In this document: in pieces, positions 17,113 through 25,970 of the stretch
Layout: every line of letters begins with the position of its first letter
Position numbering within the stretch: the stretch's first letter is position 1
Assembly (NCBI GenBank): GCA_045657105.1
Contig: JAZOSN010000018.1
Coordinates: 1 to 45,189 of the forward strand
From: SIG672 sp045657105
GTDB taxonomy: Bacteria; Bacillota; Clostridia; Oscillospirales; CAG-272
DNA length: 45,189 bases
Direction of reading: 5' to 3'
The notes under the pieces: generated by a model
What the model was told of the DNA's origin: nothing
Databases searched by the model: none
The model's input: only the letters and a program-made list of their open reading frames with translations
Position numbers and translations under genes: made by a program

Positions 17113-17886
17113 TTATCCGATGATCGAAGCGTAAGCCACGAATATTGCAGGTGCGCTTCTGATGTCGTACTCCTCGTCGTACACCTCGTAGTTGCCGACT
17201 CCCTCTCCGTAGATCCTTATCATATCTCCGACGATAAAATTCTGCATCTCGTCACTGCGGCAGTCGCGAATTATTATCTCTATATTTTTCCCGTTCATAT
17301 CGGTACAAATATAGTGTATGGGATATTTGTCGTACTTAGAGGCATCGCCGTCAACGAATTTTTCCTTGACGGTAAGATCGAGCGAAACGAATTTATCCGT
17401 ATACGCGTCTGCCCTGCGATAAAAATCCTCGGCATCAACGCTTTCACAGGACTCGATATATTCCTGCTTATCAAGCGAGGTGTCGACCGGCTTCTCGAAG
17501 GTGTTTGTAAGAAAGTCAAAAACACCCAGAAGCAGTCCGGGAAGGACGGCTATCACCACGCATACCGCGATAAGCGCGATTTTGAGCGATTTTTTATGCG
17601 GACTCGTAACAAGCAGAATTATGCCGACTATCGGCATAAATATCATCATAAGTATTATGAAAATCCAGCTATGATACCAATCGACGAAGGTGACTCTTCC
17701 TGAGGAGCTTTTCTTCTTTTTTTGTTTTTTGACTGCCTTGCGATTTCCCGCCCTCATTTCATCGGGGCATCTTTTTCCGCAGAGCGGACAGTCGTCTTGC
17801 ACGAAGTAGCAACCGCAATCGGGGCATTTATTAAGATCGGGTCTGTCGAGATCTTCTGAATCGAAGGCACCGAGCATTCTTCCCAT
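17113..17886 (-). CDS. Zinc-ribbon membrane protein with OB-fold-like outer domain
   Basis: 257 residues, function unknown. The start ATG at 17886 has AAAGGA nine bases upstream; an upstream TTG overlaps that site and is rejected. A double zinc knuckle (CPDCGCYFVQDDCPLCGKRC, about 16-35) is followed by a Lys-rich stretch, two membrane segments (about 70-92 and 98-122) and a C-terminal domain of about 130 residues with strands such as FVSLDLTVKEKFVDG and MIRIYGEGVG, recalling tRNA_anti-like OB folds. The architecture of zinc ribbon inside, TM hairpin, OB-like domain is common in clostridial proteins of unknown role. It has its own consensus promoter. Confidence 0.82.
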   Translation of the reverse strand: MGRMLGAFDSEDLDRPDLNKCPDCGCYFVQDDCPLCGKRCPDEMRAGNRKAVKKQKKKKSSSGRVTFVDWYHSWIFIILMMIFMPIVGIILLVTSPHKKSLKIALIAVCVVIAVLPGLLLGVFDFLTNTFEKPVDTSLDKQEYIESCESVDAEDFYRRADAYTDKFVSLDLTVKEKFVDGDASKYDKYPIHYICTDMNGKNIEIIIRDCRSDEMQNFIVGDMIRIYGEGVGNYEVYDEEYDIRSAPAIFVAYASIIG

Positions 17887-17919
17887 GGTAAAAGATCCTT
17901 TCAAGAAAGTGTTTTGCTT

Positions 17920-17948
17920 ATTTTATCATATTTTCTCACAAATGTCAA
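17920..17948 (-). promoter_or_regulatory. Sigma-A promoter of the zinc-ribbon membrane protein gene
   Basis: Minus strand: TTGACA (17948-17943), 17 bases, TAAAAT (17925-17920). Confidence 0.85.
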
Positions 17949-18018
17949 CAATCAGGGCATATCACACATTTTCTGAAAAATAATACATTTTGCTATTTAT
18001 TTTTTTAAAAATATGTGT

Positions 18019-18024
18019 TATAAT
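18019..18024 (+). promoter_or_regulatory. Candidate -10 element upstream of uvrB
   Basis: TATAAT at 18019-18024, 54 bases before the uvrB start. No convincing -35 at 17 bases and no clear LexA (GAACN4GTTY-type) operator could be seen between 17950 and 18077. Confidence 0.4.
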
Positions 18025-18077
18025 ATTATAATTCAGCAGTTTGTAATCAAAATTACGTGAGAAAGGAAGTAAAAACT

Positions 18078-20051
18078 ATGACCGAAGGCAAATTCAAGCT
18101 CGTTTCACCCTACAAGCCGACAGGCGACCAGCCCGAAGCCATCGAGCTTCTGAGCGCGGGTGTAAATGCAGGAATGAAAAAGCAGACGCTTCTCGGAGTT
18201 ACCGGCTCGGGAAAGACCTTTACTATGGCAAATATCATCGCAAAGGTCAATAGACCCACGCTTATCCTTTCTCACAACAAAACTCTCGCCGCCCAGCTTT
18301 GCTCTGAGTTCCGCGAATTCTTCCCCGAAAACGCGGTCGAGTTTTTCGTTTCCTACTACGACTACTATCAACCCGAAGCCTACATTCCGGGCAAGGACGT
18401 TTACATCGAAAAGGACAGTGCGGTAAACGACGAGATCGACCGTCTTCGACACAGCGCGACCACCTCTCTTTTCGAAAGACGCGACGTTATAATCGTCGCA
18501 AGCGTTTCCTGCATCTACTCGCTCGGCGATCCGAGAGAATATCTCTCGCAGATGATCTCTCTGAGGGTGGGCGCGACCATGACGCGAGAGGAGCTTATAT
18601 CCTCGCTTATCTCGATGAACTACGAGAGAAACGACATCTCGCTCGAGCGTGACAAGTTCCGTGTACGCGGAGATACCGTCGAGGTCCTGCCTGCCGCAAG
18701 CGACAAAAAAGCGATAAGAGTCGAGTTTTTCGGCGATGAGATAGATCGCATAAGTGAGATAAACACCCTGACGGGAGAGCTTATCAGAACGATCACCTAT
18801 ACGACGGTATATCCTGCAACCCACTACGCGGTATCAGACGCGACGAGAGAAAAGGCTCTCAAACAGATCGAGCTTGAAATGGAAGAGAGAGTCGAATTCT
18901 TCAAATCGCAAAACAAGCTTCTTGAAGCACAGCGAATAGAGGAGCGCACGAGATACGATCTCGAAATGCTCCGAGAAGTCGGCTTCTGCTCGGGAATTGA
19001 GAACTATTCGCGCATATTTGCAGGCAGAGAGCCGGGATCGACTCCTTATACCCTGCTGGATTATTTTCCCGACGATTTTCTTATGTTTATAGATGAGTCC
19101 CACGTTTCGATACCGCAGATACACGGTATGAGCGGCGGAGATCGCGCACGAAAGACAAATCTCGTTGAATACGGCTTCCGTCTGCCCTCGGCGTACGACA
19201 ACCGCCCTCTGCGATTTGACGAATTTGCAGACAAGCTAAATCAGGTAATATACGTTTCGGCAACCCCTGCGGACTACGAAAAAGAGGGCTCCGAGCAGAT
19301 AGTTGAGCAGCTCGTACGACCGACCGGACTTCTTGATCCGATAGTCGAGGTCCGTCCTGCCGAAGGTCAGATCGACGATCTTATGGGCGAGATACGCCTT
19401 CGCGCCGAAAAGGGTGAAAGAGTGCTCGTTACTACTCTGACAAAGAAGATGGCAGAGGATCTGACCGAATATTTTACGATGAACCTTATCAAGGTAAAAT
19501 ACATTCACCACAACATCGACACTGTCGAGCGTACCGAGATAATACGCGATCTGCGACTCGGAGTTTTCGACGTGCTCGTCGGAGTAAACCTACTGAGAGA
19601 GGGACTTGACATTCCCGAGGTATCGCTTGTTGCCATACTCGATGCCGACAAGGAAGGCTTCCTTCGCGGAGAAACCTCGCTCATTCAGACCATCGGTCGT
19701 GCTGCGAGAAACGCAGACGGCAAGGTCATAATGTACGCCGACAAGATAACGAGATCTATGCGCGTTGCAATCGACGAAACAAAGCGTCGCCGCGAAAAGC
19801 AGGACGCCTACAACAAGGCAAACGGCATAACGCCGAAAACCATCAAAAAGGATATACGCGAGCTCATCGACTTCGGCGAAGGAAAGTCGCAGACAAAGCG
19901 TTCTGCCGACAAAAAGCGCTCGCGTCACGAGGTTGGAGAAAAGCTTTCTCTGCCCGAGCTCGAGAAGCTTATGCGAGAGGCGGCGGCAAGGCTCGATTTC
20001 GAAGCGGCTGCCGTTTACAGAGATCGCATAAGAGCGTTTGACAAGCAGTAA
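18078..20051 (+). CDS. uvrB: Excinuclease ABC subunit B
   Basis: 657 residues, standard length. Damage-verifying helicase-like subunit of nucleotide excision repair. Walker A GVTGSGKT at 40-47, the damage-wedging beta-hairpin region with YYDYYQPEAYIP, DEXX-type FIDESHVSIPQ, helicase motif IGRAARN, and a C-terminal UVR motif (LEKLMREAAARLDFEAAAVYR) that binds UvrC. The start is ATG 18078 with AAAGGAAG upstream; a GTG seven codons earlier lies inside that ribosome site and is rejected. uvrA follows after 26 bases, so both are made from one transcript. Confidence 0.98.
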   Translation: MTEGKFKLVSPYKPTGDQPEAIELLSAGVNAGMKKQTLLGVTGSGKTFTMANIIAKVNRPTLILSHNKTLAAQLCSEFREFFPENAVEFFVSYYDYYQPEAYIPGKDVYIEKDSAVNDEIDRLRHSATTSLFERRDVIIVASVSCIYSLGDPREYLSQMISLRVGATMTREELISSLISMNYERNDISLERDKFRVRGDTVEVLPAASDKKAIRVEFFGDEIDRISEINTLTGELIRTITYTTVYPATHYAVSDATREKALKQIELEMEERVEFFKSQNKLLEAQRIEERTRYDLEMLREVGFCSGIENYSRIFAGREPGSTPYTLLDYFPDDFLMFIDESHVSIPQIHGMSGGDRARKTNLVEYGFRLPSAYDNRPLRFDEFADKLNQVIYVSATPADYEKEGSEQIVEQLVRPTGLLDPIVEVRPAEGQIDDLMGEIRLRAEKGERVLVTTLTKKMAEDLTEYFTMNLIKVKYIHHNIDTVERTEIIRDLRLGVFDVLVGVNLLREGLDIPEVSLVAILDADKEGFLRGETSLIQTIGRAARNADGKVIMYADKITRSMRVAIDETKRRREKQDAYNKANGITPKTIKKDIRELIDFGEGKSQTKRSADKKRSRHEVGEKLSLPELEKLMREAAARLDFEAAAVYRDRIRAFDKQ

Positions 20052-20077
20052 GCGAAAGGATAAATTAAGGATAAATT

Positions 20078-22909
20078 ATGGATAGCAAAAAAATAGTTAT
20101 AAAAGGAGCAAGAGAGAACAATCTCAAAAACGTATCGCTCGACATACCAAGAGATAAGCTCATCGTTTTCACCGGACTTTCGGGCTCGGGAAAATCCTCA
20201 CTTGCATTTGACACGTTATATGCGGAAGGTCACCGCAAGTTCGTAGAGTCGCTCTCGTCTTACGCGCGGCAGTTCCTCGGACAGATAGACAAGCCGGACG
20301 TAGACCTTATCGAGGGACTATCTCCGTCTATCTCGATAGATCAGAAAACGACCTCTAAAAACCCGCGTTCGACCGTGGGTACCGTAACCGAGATATACGA
20401 CTATCTCCGTCTGCTTTATTCGAGAGTGGGTATTCCCCACTGCCCTGTCTGCAATAAGGAGATAAGAAAGCAGACTCTCGACGGAATTCTCGACCGCATA
20501 TCTTCAATGCCCGAGTCAACGAAGTTTATGGTACTGGCACCTATGGTGAAAAGAAAAAAAGGAACACACATAAAGCTTCTTGACGACGCCAAAAAGCTCG
20601 GCTACGTGCGTGCACGCATAAACGGCGAGATACGCGATCTGTCAGAGGACATTATCCTTGACAAAAACAAGATGCACTCGATTGAGATCGTTATCGACCG
20701 TCTTGTTATCCGCCCCGATATACGGAGCCGTCTTGCAGACTCTGTCGAAACCGCACTTAATCTTGCAGGCGGAAATCTCGAAATACTCCTGCCCTCAGAC
20801 GGGGACAAAATACTCTCATTCTCTCTGAACTATGCCTGCGAGGAGCACGGAATTTCGTTCAGCGAGCTAGAGCCCCGTATGTTCTCCTTCAACAATCCTC
20901 TCGGAGCCTGCCCCGAATGCTCGGGACTCGGAGTTAAAACCGTCATAAGTCAGGCAAAAATAATGCCAAACAAGAACCTTTCGCTCCGTCAGGGCGGTAT
21001 TATGGTAAACGGCTTCAAGAGCCTCGACGAGGACACCTGGAACGGTCCGCTTTTCGCCGCAGTCGGCGCAAAGCACGGCTTTACTCTCGACACTCCGCTC
21101 TATAAATATTCCGACGAGGCGATGAATGTCCTGCTCTACGGAGATAACGACAATCTTTACTCTGTCCGCAGAGTCTTTGACAAGCGGGTTTCACAACAGA
21201 CCATAACCTTCGACGGACTTATCCCCATGCTCGAAAACCGCATACGGCAGTGGGGCTCTGAATATTACGGAGAATTCACCGAGGACATCGTGTGCGAAAA
21301 ATGCGGCGGATCCCGTCTGAACGACGAGATAAACGGCGTTACGGTCGGCGGAAAAAACATATTTGAATTCTGCTCTATGCCCATCGTAAAAGAACTCGAA
21401 TTCGTCAAAAATATAGAGTTTGACGAAACCGAAAAGATAATCTCCAAAGAAATAATCAAGGAGATCTCGGCGCGTCTTTCATTCCTCGTGTCCGTAGGTC
21501 TTGACTATCTGACGCTCTCGCGCTCGTCGGGAACACTCTCGGGCGGCGAGGCTCAGAGAATACGTCTTGCAACACAAATAGGAAGCTCACTCGTCGGCGT
21601 TATGTACGTTCTCGACGAGCCGTCGATAGGTCTGCACCAGCGGGATAATTCCAAGCTTATCGACACACTCAAAAACCTGCGTGACGTCGGAAACACGGTC
21701 ATCGTCGTCGAGCACGACGAGGAAACCATGGAAAACGCCGACTTTATCGTGGATATAGGACCGGGCGCAGGAATTCACGGCGGATACGTCGTAGCGAGCG
21801 GAACGCCCGAGGATATAAAAAACTGCGAGAAATCGATCACCGGCGCATATCTTTCGGGCAGACAGAAGATCGAAATTCCCGAAACAAGACGCGCGGGCAA
21901 CGGAAAATTCCTGACCATAAAGGGCGCGCGTGAAAACAATCTCAAAAACATTGACGTTACCATTCCGCTCGGTAAAATGGTATGCGTTACCGGAGTTTCG
22001 GGCAGCGGAAAGAGCTCGCTTATAAACTCGATACTCAAAGAATCTCTTGCAAGCTCACTTAACCGCGCATATACGACTCCGGGAAAGCACGACTCTATCG
22101 AGGGCGTTGAAGAGCTCGACAAGGTCATTTCGATCGACCAGAGCCCGATAGGCAGAACTCCTCGCTCGAACCCTGCGACCTACGTCGGTCTTTTCACCGA
22201 TATTCGTGAGCTTTTCGCTTCCCTTCCCGAAGCAAAGCAAAGGGGATACAAATCCAACCGCTTCTCGTTCAACCTCAAAGGCGGACGTTGCGAAAAATGC
22301 GAAGGCGACGGAGTAAAATGTATCGAGATGCACTTCCTTCCCGACGTTTACGTAGTATGCGAGGAATGTCACGGAAAGCGTTACAACCGCGAAACGCTCG
22401 AGGTAAAATACAAGGGCAAGAGTATTGCCGACGTGCTTGATATGACGGTCGAGGAGGGAATGTATTTCTTCGAAAGCCATCCCAAGCTCTACCGCAAGCT
22501 CCGTACGCTTTACGACGTAGGACTCGGATATATCAAGATAGGTCAGTCGTCCACCACTCTTTCGGGCGGTGAGGCGCAGAGAGTTAAGCTCGCCGACGAG
22601 CTCTCGAAGCGCAGTACGGGCAGAACGATATACATTCTCGACGAGCCTACGACAGGTCTGCATACTGCCGACGTCAAGAACCTTATATCTATGCTGAGCA
22701 GGCTTGCAGATGCAGGGAATACCGTGGTCGTCATCGAACACAACCTCGATATGATAAAGACCGCAGACTATATTATCGACCTCGGTCCCGAGGGCGGTGA
22801 CAGAGGAGGAACGGTTATCATAGCAGGAACACCCGAAGAGGTAGCAGAGTGTGAGGGCTCGTATACCGGTCACTATCTTAAAAAGCTTCTTGCCAAAAAA
22901 GATAAATAA
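20078..22909 (+). CDS. uvrA: Excinuclease ABC subunit A
   Basis: 943 residues, the usual size. Dimeric ABC-type damage sensor that loads UvrB. Two ATPase halves: the first with GLSGSGKSS and LSGGEAQRIRLATQIG plus DEPSIGLH, the second with GVSGSGKSS and LSGGEAQRVKLADELS plus DEPTTGLH. The zinc module in the second half is canonical (CEKCEGDG, then CEECHG). In the first insertion the finger reads CEEH and, later, CPEC, so one Cys is replaced by His; this CxxH variant should still bind zinc. It starts 26 bases after uvrB with GAAAGGA upstream. Confidence 0.98.
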   Translation: MDSKKIVIKGARENNLKNVSLDIPRDKLIVFTGLSGSGKSSLAFDTLYAEGHRKFVESLSSYARQFLGQIDKPDVDLIEGLSPSISIDQKTTSKNPRSTVGTVTEIYDYLRLLYSRVGIPHCPVCNKEIRKQTLDGILDRISSMPESTKFMVLAPMVKRKKGTHIKLLDDAKKLGYVRARINGEIRDLSEDIILDKNKMHSIEIVIDRLVIRPDIRSRLADSVETALNLAGGNLEILLPSDGDKILSFSLNYACEEHGISFSELEPRMFSFNNPLGACPECSGLGVKTVISQAKIMPNKNLSLRQGGIMVNGFKSLDEDTWNGPLFAAVGAKHGFTLDTPLYKYSDEAMNVLLYGDNDNLYSVRRVFDKRVSQQTITFDGLIPMLENRIRQWGSEYYGEFTEDIVCEKCGGSRLNDEINGVTVGGKNIFEFCSMPIVKELEFVKNIEFDETEKIISKEIIKEISARLSFLVSVGLDYLTLSRSSGTLSGGEAQRIRLATQIGSSLVGVMYVLDEPSIGLHQRDNSKLIDTLKNLRDVGNTVIVVEHDEETMENADFIVDIGPGAGIHGGYVVASGTPEDIKNCEKSITGAYLSGRQKIEIPETRRAGNGKFLTIKGARENNLKNIDVTIPLGKMVCVTGVSGSGKSSLINSILKESLASSLNRAYTTPGKHDSIEGVEELDKVISIDQSPIGRTPRSNPATYVGLFTDIRELFASLPEAKQRGYKSNRFSFNLKGGRCEKCEGDGVKCIEMHFLPDVYVVCEECHGKRYNRETLEVKYKGKSIADVLDMTVEEGMYFFESHPKLYRKLRTLYDVGLGYIKIGQSSTTLSGGEAQRVKLADELSKRSTGRTIYILDEPTTGLHTADVKNLISMLSRLADAGNTVVVIEHNLDMIKTADYIIDLGPEGGDRGGTVIIAGTPEEVAECEGSYTGHYLKKLLAKKDK

Positions 22910-22956
22910 TTCCTGGCGTTTTCAAGCGAAATTTACACTTATGTAATAATTTCGAA

Positions 22957-22985
22957 TTGAAGACGTTTATAAAAACTCATATAAT
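22957..22985 (+). promoter_or_regulatory. Sigma-A promoter of the sortase gene
   Basis: TTGAAG (22957-22962), 17 bases, TATAAT (22980-22985). Confidence 0.8.
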
Positions 22986-23028
22986 ATAGCTAAGAGCAAA
23001 AGAAAATCTTGAAAGGAGGACATATACT

Positions 23029-23994
23029 ATGAAAAACGGGCAAAATCCGAACGAAAAAGACATTTTTCTCGATTCTCTGAGCTCGCTTTCAACAAGCTCG
23101 ATAGCACCGAAGCTTCCGAGAAATTATCCTCCGCTTTCTTCTTTTCTTATAAAAGGCGCGATACTTCTTCTGCTTATTTCGGTAATGGTATTCTGTCTTT
23201 CTCAGGTAATACTGAGCGTTCAGGGCTACAAGGAGTCCGACGAGCTCTACGGCGATATGTCGGAGCAGTGGGGTGAGCTCGGAGCTCTGCTCGGAAGCGA
23301 GTTTGCAGTATCCAAGTCGGACAAAAACTCGCACGGAAACACGACCGAAACCTACGGCGTGCCCACACTTCCCGCCTCTCCCGATACAGGAAGCGACGAC
23401 GGAGAAATGTCGGCAACTCTCGTGCTTTTGCGCGCGAAATTCGCCGCACTTAAAAAGACGAATTCGGACGTTATCGGTTGGATAACCGTACCCGATACTC
23501 ATATCGACTATCCGATAGTTCATACCGACAACAACGACTATTATCTCGATCATTCGATAACCGGCGCAAAGCTCAACTCGGGCGCGATCTTCGCCGATTA
23601 CCGTAACGTCGGCGATTTTTCGGATCAGAACACGGTCATATACGGTCACAATATGGCGTCCGGACTTATGTTTGCAAATCTCTTCAAATTCAAGAGCAGC
23701 GGATTTTTCAGCAGAACGCCGTACATCTATATCCAGACCGAGAACGGCATTTACGTTTACAGAGTATTTTCTGTATATGAAACGAACAAATACGATCCGT
23801 ATATCCGCACCGCGTTCAGTAGTAAAAACGACCTTATCGAGTGGGCAAAGAGCAGACAGAGCGCATCTCTTCGCAAGGTGTCGTACAAATTCGACGGTGA
23901 CGAGCAGATAATCACGCTCAGCACGTGTACAAACGGCTTCGGCGACGACGGACGTCTTGCAGTCCACGCGGTGCTTACAGAGATAAGGAAATAA
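23029..23994 (+). CDS. Class B sortase
   Basis: 321 residues. Membrane-anchored cysteine transpeptidase that attaches surface proteins to peptidoglycan. An N-terminal cytoplasmic stretch of 40 residues precedes one membrane segment (about 41-63), then a Ser/Thr-rich linker and the sortase domain. Active-site residues: H207 in YGHNM, C300 in LSTCTN and R309 in DGRLAVHA. WITVPDTHIDYPIVHTDNN matches the family's first strands. AAAGGAGG lies before the ATG. No protein with an NPxTN-type sorting signal and no second sortase is seen in the window, so the substrate must be elsewhere. It has its own promoter and terminator. Confidence 0.95.
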   Translation: MKNGQNPNEKDIFLDSLSSLSTSSIAPKLPRNYPPLSSFLIKGAILLLLISVMVFCLSQVILSVQGYKESDELYGDMSEQWGELGALLGSEFAVSKSDKNSHGNTTETYGVPTLPASPDTGSDDGEMSATLVLLRAKFAALKKTNSDVIGWITVPDTHIDYPIVHTDNNDYYLDHSITGAKLNSGAIFADYRNVGDFSDQNTVIYGHNMASGLMFANLFKFKSSGFFSRTPYIYIQTENGIYVYRVFSVYETNKYDPYIRTAFSSKNDLIEWAKSRQSASLRKVSYKFDGDEQIITLSTCTNGFGDDGRLAVHAVLTEIRK

Positions 23995-24007
23995 GGAATA
24001 AAAAAGG

Positions 24008-24037
24008 AAAAGCGAACCGAAATCGGTTCGCTTTTTT
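24008..24037 (+). terminator. Terminator of the sortase gene
   Basis: Stem AAAAGCGAACCGA (24008-24020) with TCGGTTCGCTTTT (24023-24035) and six T residues. It abuts the end of the convergent ylmC-like gene. Confidence 0.9.
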
Positions 24038-24321
24038 CATTGTTTTTTCTTCTTCCCTTTCCGTATCCTCTCGCGCGGAACGAGGGTGGTAACGCGCACG
24101 AGAATTATATCTCCGCCGATCTGCTCGACACAGTCCCACGGAATGACGTAGTCGTTACCCTTCGAAAATCCGAAGCATCTGAACTCTCCGGGTACGATAA
24201 GCGAGCAGATGCTTCCACAGGTCGTGTCGATCTCCATATCGCAAACGTAGCCGAAGCGGCGTCCGTCGCAGATATTCACGACCTCCTTTTCCCTGAGCGT
24301 ATAAAAAGAGCATTTTTCCAT
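24037..24321 (-). CDS. YlmC/YmxH-family sporulation protein (PRC-barrel)
   Basis: 94 residues. A small PRC-barrel-like protein: FYTLREKEVVNICDGRRFGYVCDMEID is the family's opening, VIPWDCVEQIGGDIILV its end. YlmC/YmxH is conserved in spore formers and linked to sporulation, but its molecular role is unknown. It starts 16 bases after the spoIVA stop on the same strand, supporting a sporulation context and one transcript. The tail is very basic (Lys-rich), unlike the core. Confidence 0.92.
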   Translation of the reverse strand: MEKCSFYTLREKEVVNICDGRRFGYVCDMEIDTTCGSICSLIVPGEFRCFGFSKGNDYVIPWDCVEQIGGDIILVRVTTLVPRERIRKGKKKKQ

Positions 24322-24337
24322 ATTTTCGTCCTTTTTA

Positions 24338-25810
24338 TCAGAGAATTATGCAGATAAGTCCGCCGCTTCCCTCGTTGACGATACGACTGAGAGTTTCGGA
24401 AAGCTTTTCGCGCGCGTTTTCGGGCACGTTCTGAAGCTTCGCGTGGAGTCCCTCGTTTACAAGCTCGTAGAGGGTCTTACCGAACAAATTTGTTCCCCAT
24501 ATCTTAGTCGGATCCTCGTCGAATTCACTGAGCAGATACTTTATGAGATCCTCGCTTTGCTTTTCGCTTCCGACGACCGGATTTATCTCGGTTTCAAGCG
24601 TAGCCTTTATCATATGGATAGACGGAGCACTTGCTTTGAGGCGCACTCCGTAGCCGCCCGAATGCTTTACGAGCTTCGGCTCTTCGAGATGCATATCCTC
24701 AATATCCGGAACGATAATTCCGTAGCCTTTATTTTCGGCGTCGTCGAGCGCGCTCGCTATTCTATCGTATTTTTCCTTGATAGCGGCAAGTTTTTTGAAG
24801 GTTTCGATAAGCGTTTCCTCATCTGAAATATCAAGACCTGTCATCTCGCTTACGACCTTGAAATAAAGCTCGCTATCGAGAGCAAGCGACATCTGCGCTC
24901 TGCCACTTCCGAGGTCTATCTTATCGACTGTGGCAGACACGACATAGGCATTTTCCGAAAGCTTATCGAACGCCGTTCTGATCTGTCCGATCTTACTAAT
25001 ACTTCCCGCACATTCCAGAATATCTCTGCGAAGCGACTCTATTATCGGGTGGTCGCTTTCGAGGGCGAGAGTCCATTCGGGAAGATCTACGGATATTTCG
25101 GATATAGGGAATTCAAGAAGTACGAGCTCGAGAATATGGCGAATATCCTCACTGTCGAGCGTCATACAGTTGACAAGTGCCACCGGAACGCCGTATCTCT
25201 CCTCTATTTCGAGTGCGAGTGCCTCGCTTTCGGGCGCGTCGGGGTGAGCGGAATTAAGTATTATAGCAAACGGCTTATTTATAGCGCGAAGCTCACTAAC
25301 GACTCTGCGCTCCGCCTCTTCGTACTGCTCTCTCGGAATATCGCAGACGCTTCCGTCGGTGGTGACAACAAATCCGATCGTGCTATGATCGGTGATGACC
25401 TTTTTAGTTCCGATCTCCGCCGCCTCTCCGAACGGTAGCGGCTCACTCGACCAGGGGGTGAGCACCATTCTCGGTCTTCCCTCCTCGCTCTGACCGAGGG
25501 CGTCCGAAACGATATATCCCACGCAGTCTACCATTTTCACACTGAGCGTTGCGGCATCGTCGAGCGAGATCTTTACCGCCTCGTCGGGAATGAATTTCGG
25601 CTCGGTCGTCATTACGGTACGGCCTGCCGCCGACTGCGGCATTTCGTCCTTTGCGCGCTCCCTATCGTAATCGTCCGAAATATTGGGAAGGACAAGAGTT
25701 TCCATAAATCTTTTGATAAAGGTTGATTTTCCGGTACGCACCGGTCCTACGACTCCGACGTAAATATCGCCTCCGGTGCGCGTTGCAATATCGCGATAGA
25801 TATTTGTCAT
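24338..25810 (-). CDS. spoIVA: Stage IV sporulation protein A
   Basis: 490 residues (B. subtilis 492). Mother-cell ATPase that polymerises on the forespore surface and forms the platform for coat assembly. The N-terminal TRAFAC-like ATPase has the distinctive Walker A GPVRTGKS at 22-29; the middle and C-terminal domains are complete, ending in the short hydrophobic SpoIVA tail GGLICIIL that contacts SpoVM. The start at 25810 is set by GGAGG at 25818-25822; the upstream extension to 25966 has no family similarity. A possible sigma-E promoter lies 60-90 bases upstream. It shows that the organism forms endospores. Confidence 0.97.
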   Translation of the reverse strand: MTNIYRDIATRTGGDIYVGVVGPVRTGKSTFIKRFMETLVLPNISDDYDRERAKDEMPQSAAGRTVMTTEPKFIPDEAVKISLDDAATLSVKMVDCVGYIVSDALGQSEEGRPRMVLTPWSSEPLPFGEAAEIGTKKVITDHSTIGFVVTTDGSVCDIPREQYEEAERRVVSELRAINKPFAIILNSAHPDAPESEALALEIEERYGVPVALVNCMTLDSEDIRHILELVLLEFPISEISVDLPEWTLALESDHPIIESLRRDILECAGSISKIGQIRTAFDKLSENAYVVSATVDKIDLGSGRAQMSLALDSELYFKVVSEMTGLDISDEETLIETFKKLAAIKEKYDRIASALDDAENKGYGIIVPDIEDMHLEEPKLVKHSGGYGVRLKASAPSIHMIKATLETEINPVVGSEKQSEDLIKYLLSEFDEDPTKIWGTNLFGKTLYELVNEGLHAKLQNVPENAREKLSETLSRIVNEGSGGLICIIL

Positions 25811-25868
25811 ATTTTTTCCTCCAGACAGGCAAACGGACGCTTTCTCAGTCCGCTGATTTCTTTGATAT

Positions 25869-25898
25869 ATAAATATGTGAAGAGCTTTTATTATATGA
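25869..25898 (-). promoter_or_regulatory. Candidate sigma-E promoter of spoIVA
   Basis: Minus strand: TCATAT (25898-25893) as -35-like and CATATTTAT (25877-25869) as -10-like element, 15 bases apart. It approximates the sigma-E pattern (ATA core at -35, CATA at -10) and agrees with the known mother-cell control of spoIVA, but several positions deviate. Confidence 0.4.
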
Positions 25899-25920
25899 CA
25901 GTTTTGAAATTTGGTTACGC

Positions 25921-25954
25921 AAAAAAAAGCGACCTGCCGCTTAGCAGGTCGCTT
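25921..25954 (-). terminator. Terminator of the unknown membrane protein gene
   Basis: Stem GCGACCTGC (25929-25937) with GCAGGTCGC (25944-25952); the eight A residues at 25921-25928 are the T run on the minus strand. Confidence 0.9.
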
Positions 25955-25970
25955 ATAAATATTCATACTT

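Noticed and set aside
17905..18077. LexA box before uvrB
   Set aside because: No GAAC-N4-GTTC-type palindrome was seen.
23089..23967. 292-codon open frame on the minus strand
   Set aside because: Antisense to sortase B, whose catalytic residues are clear.
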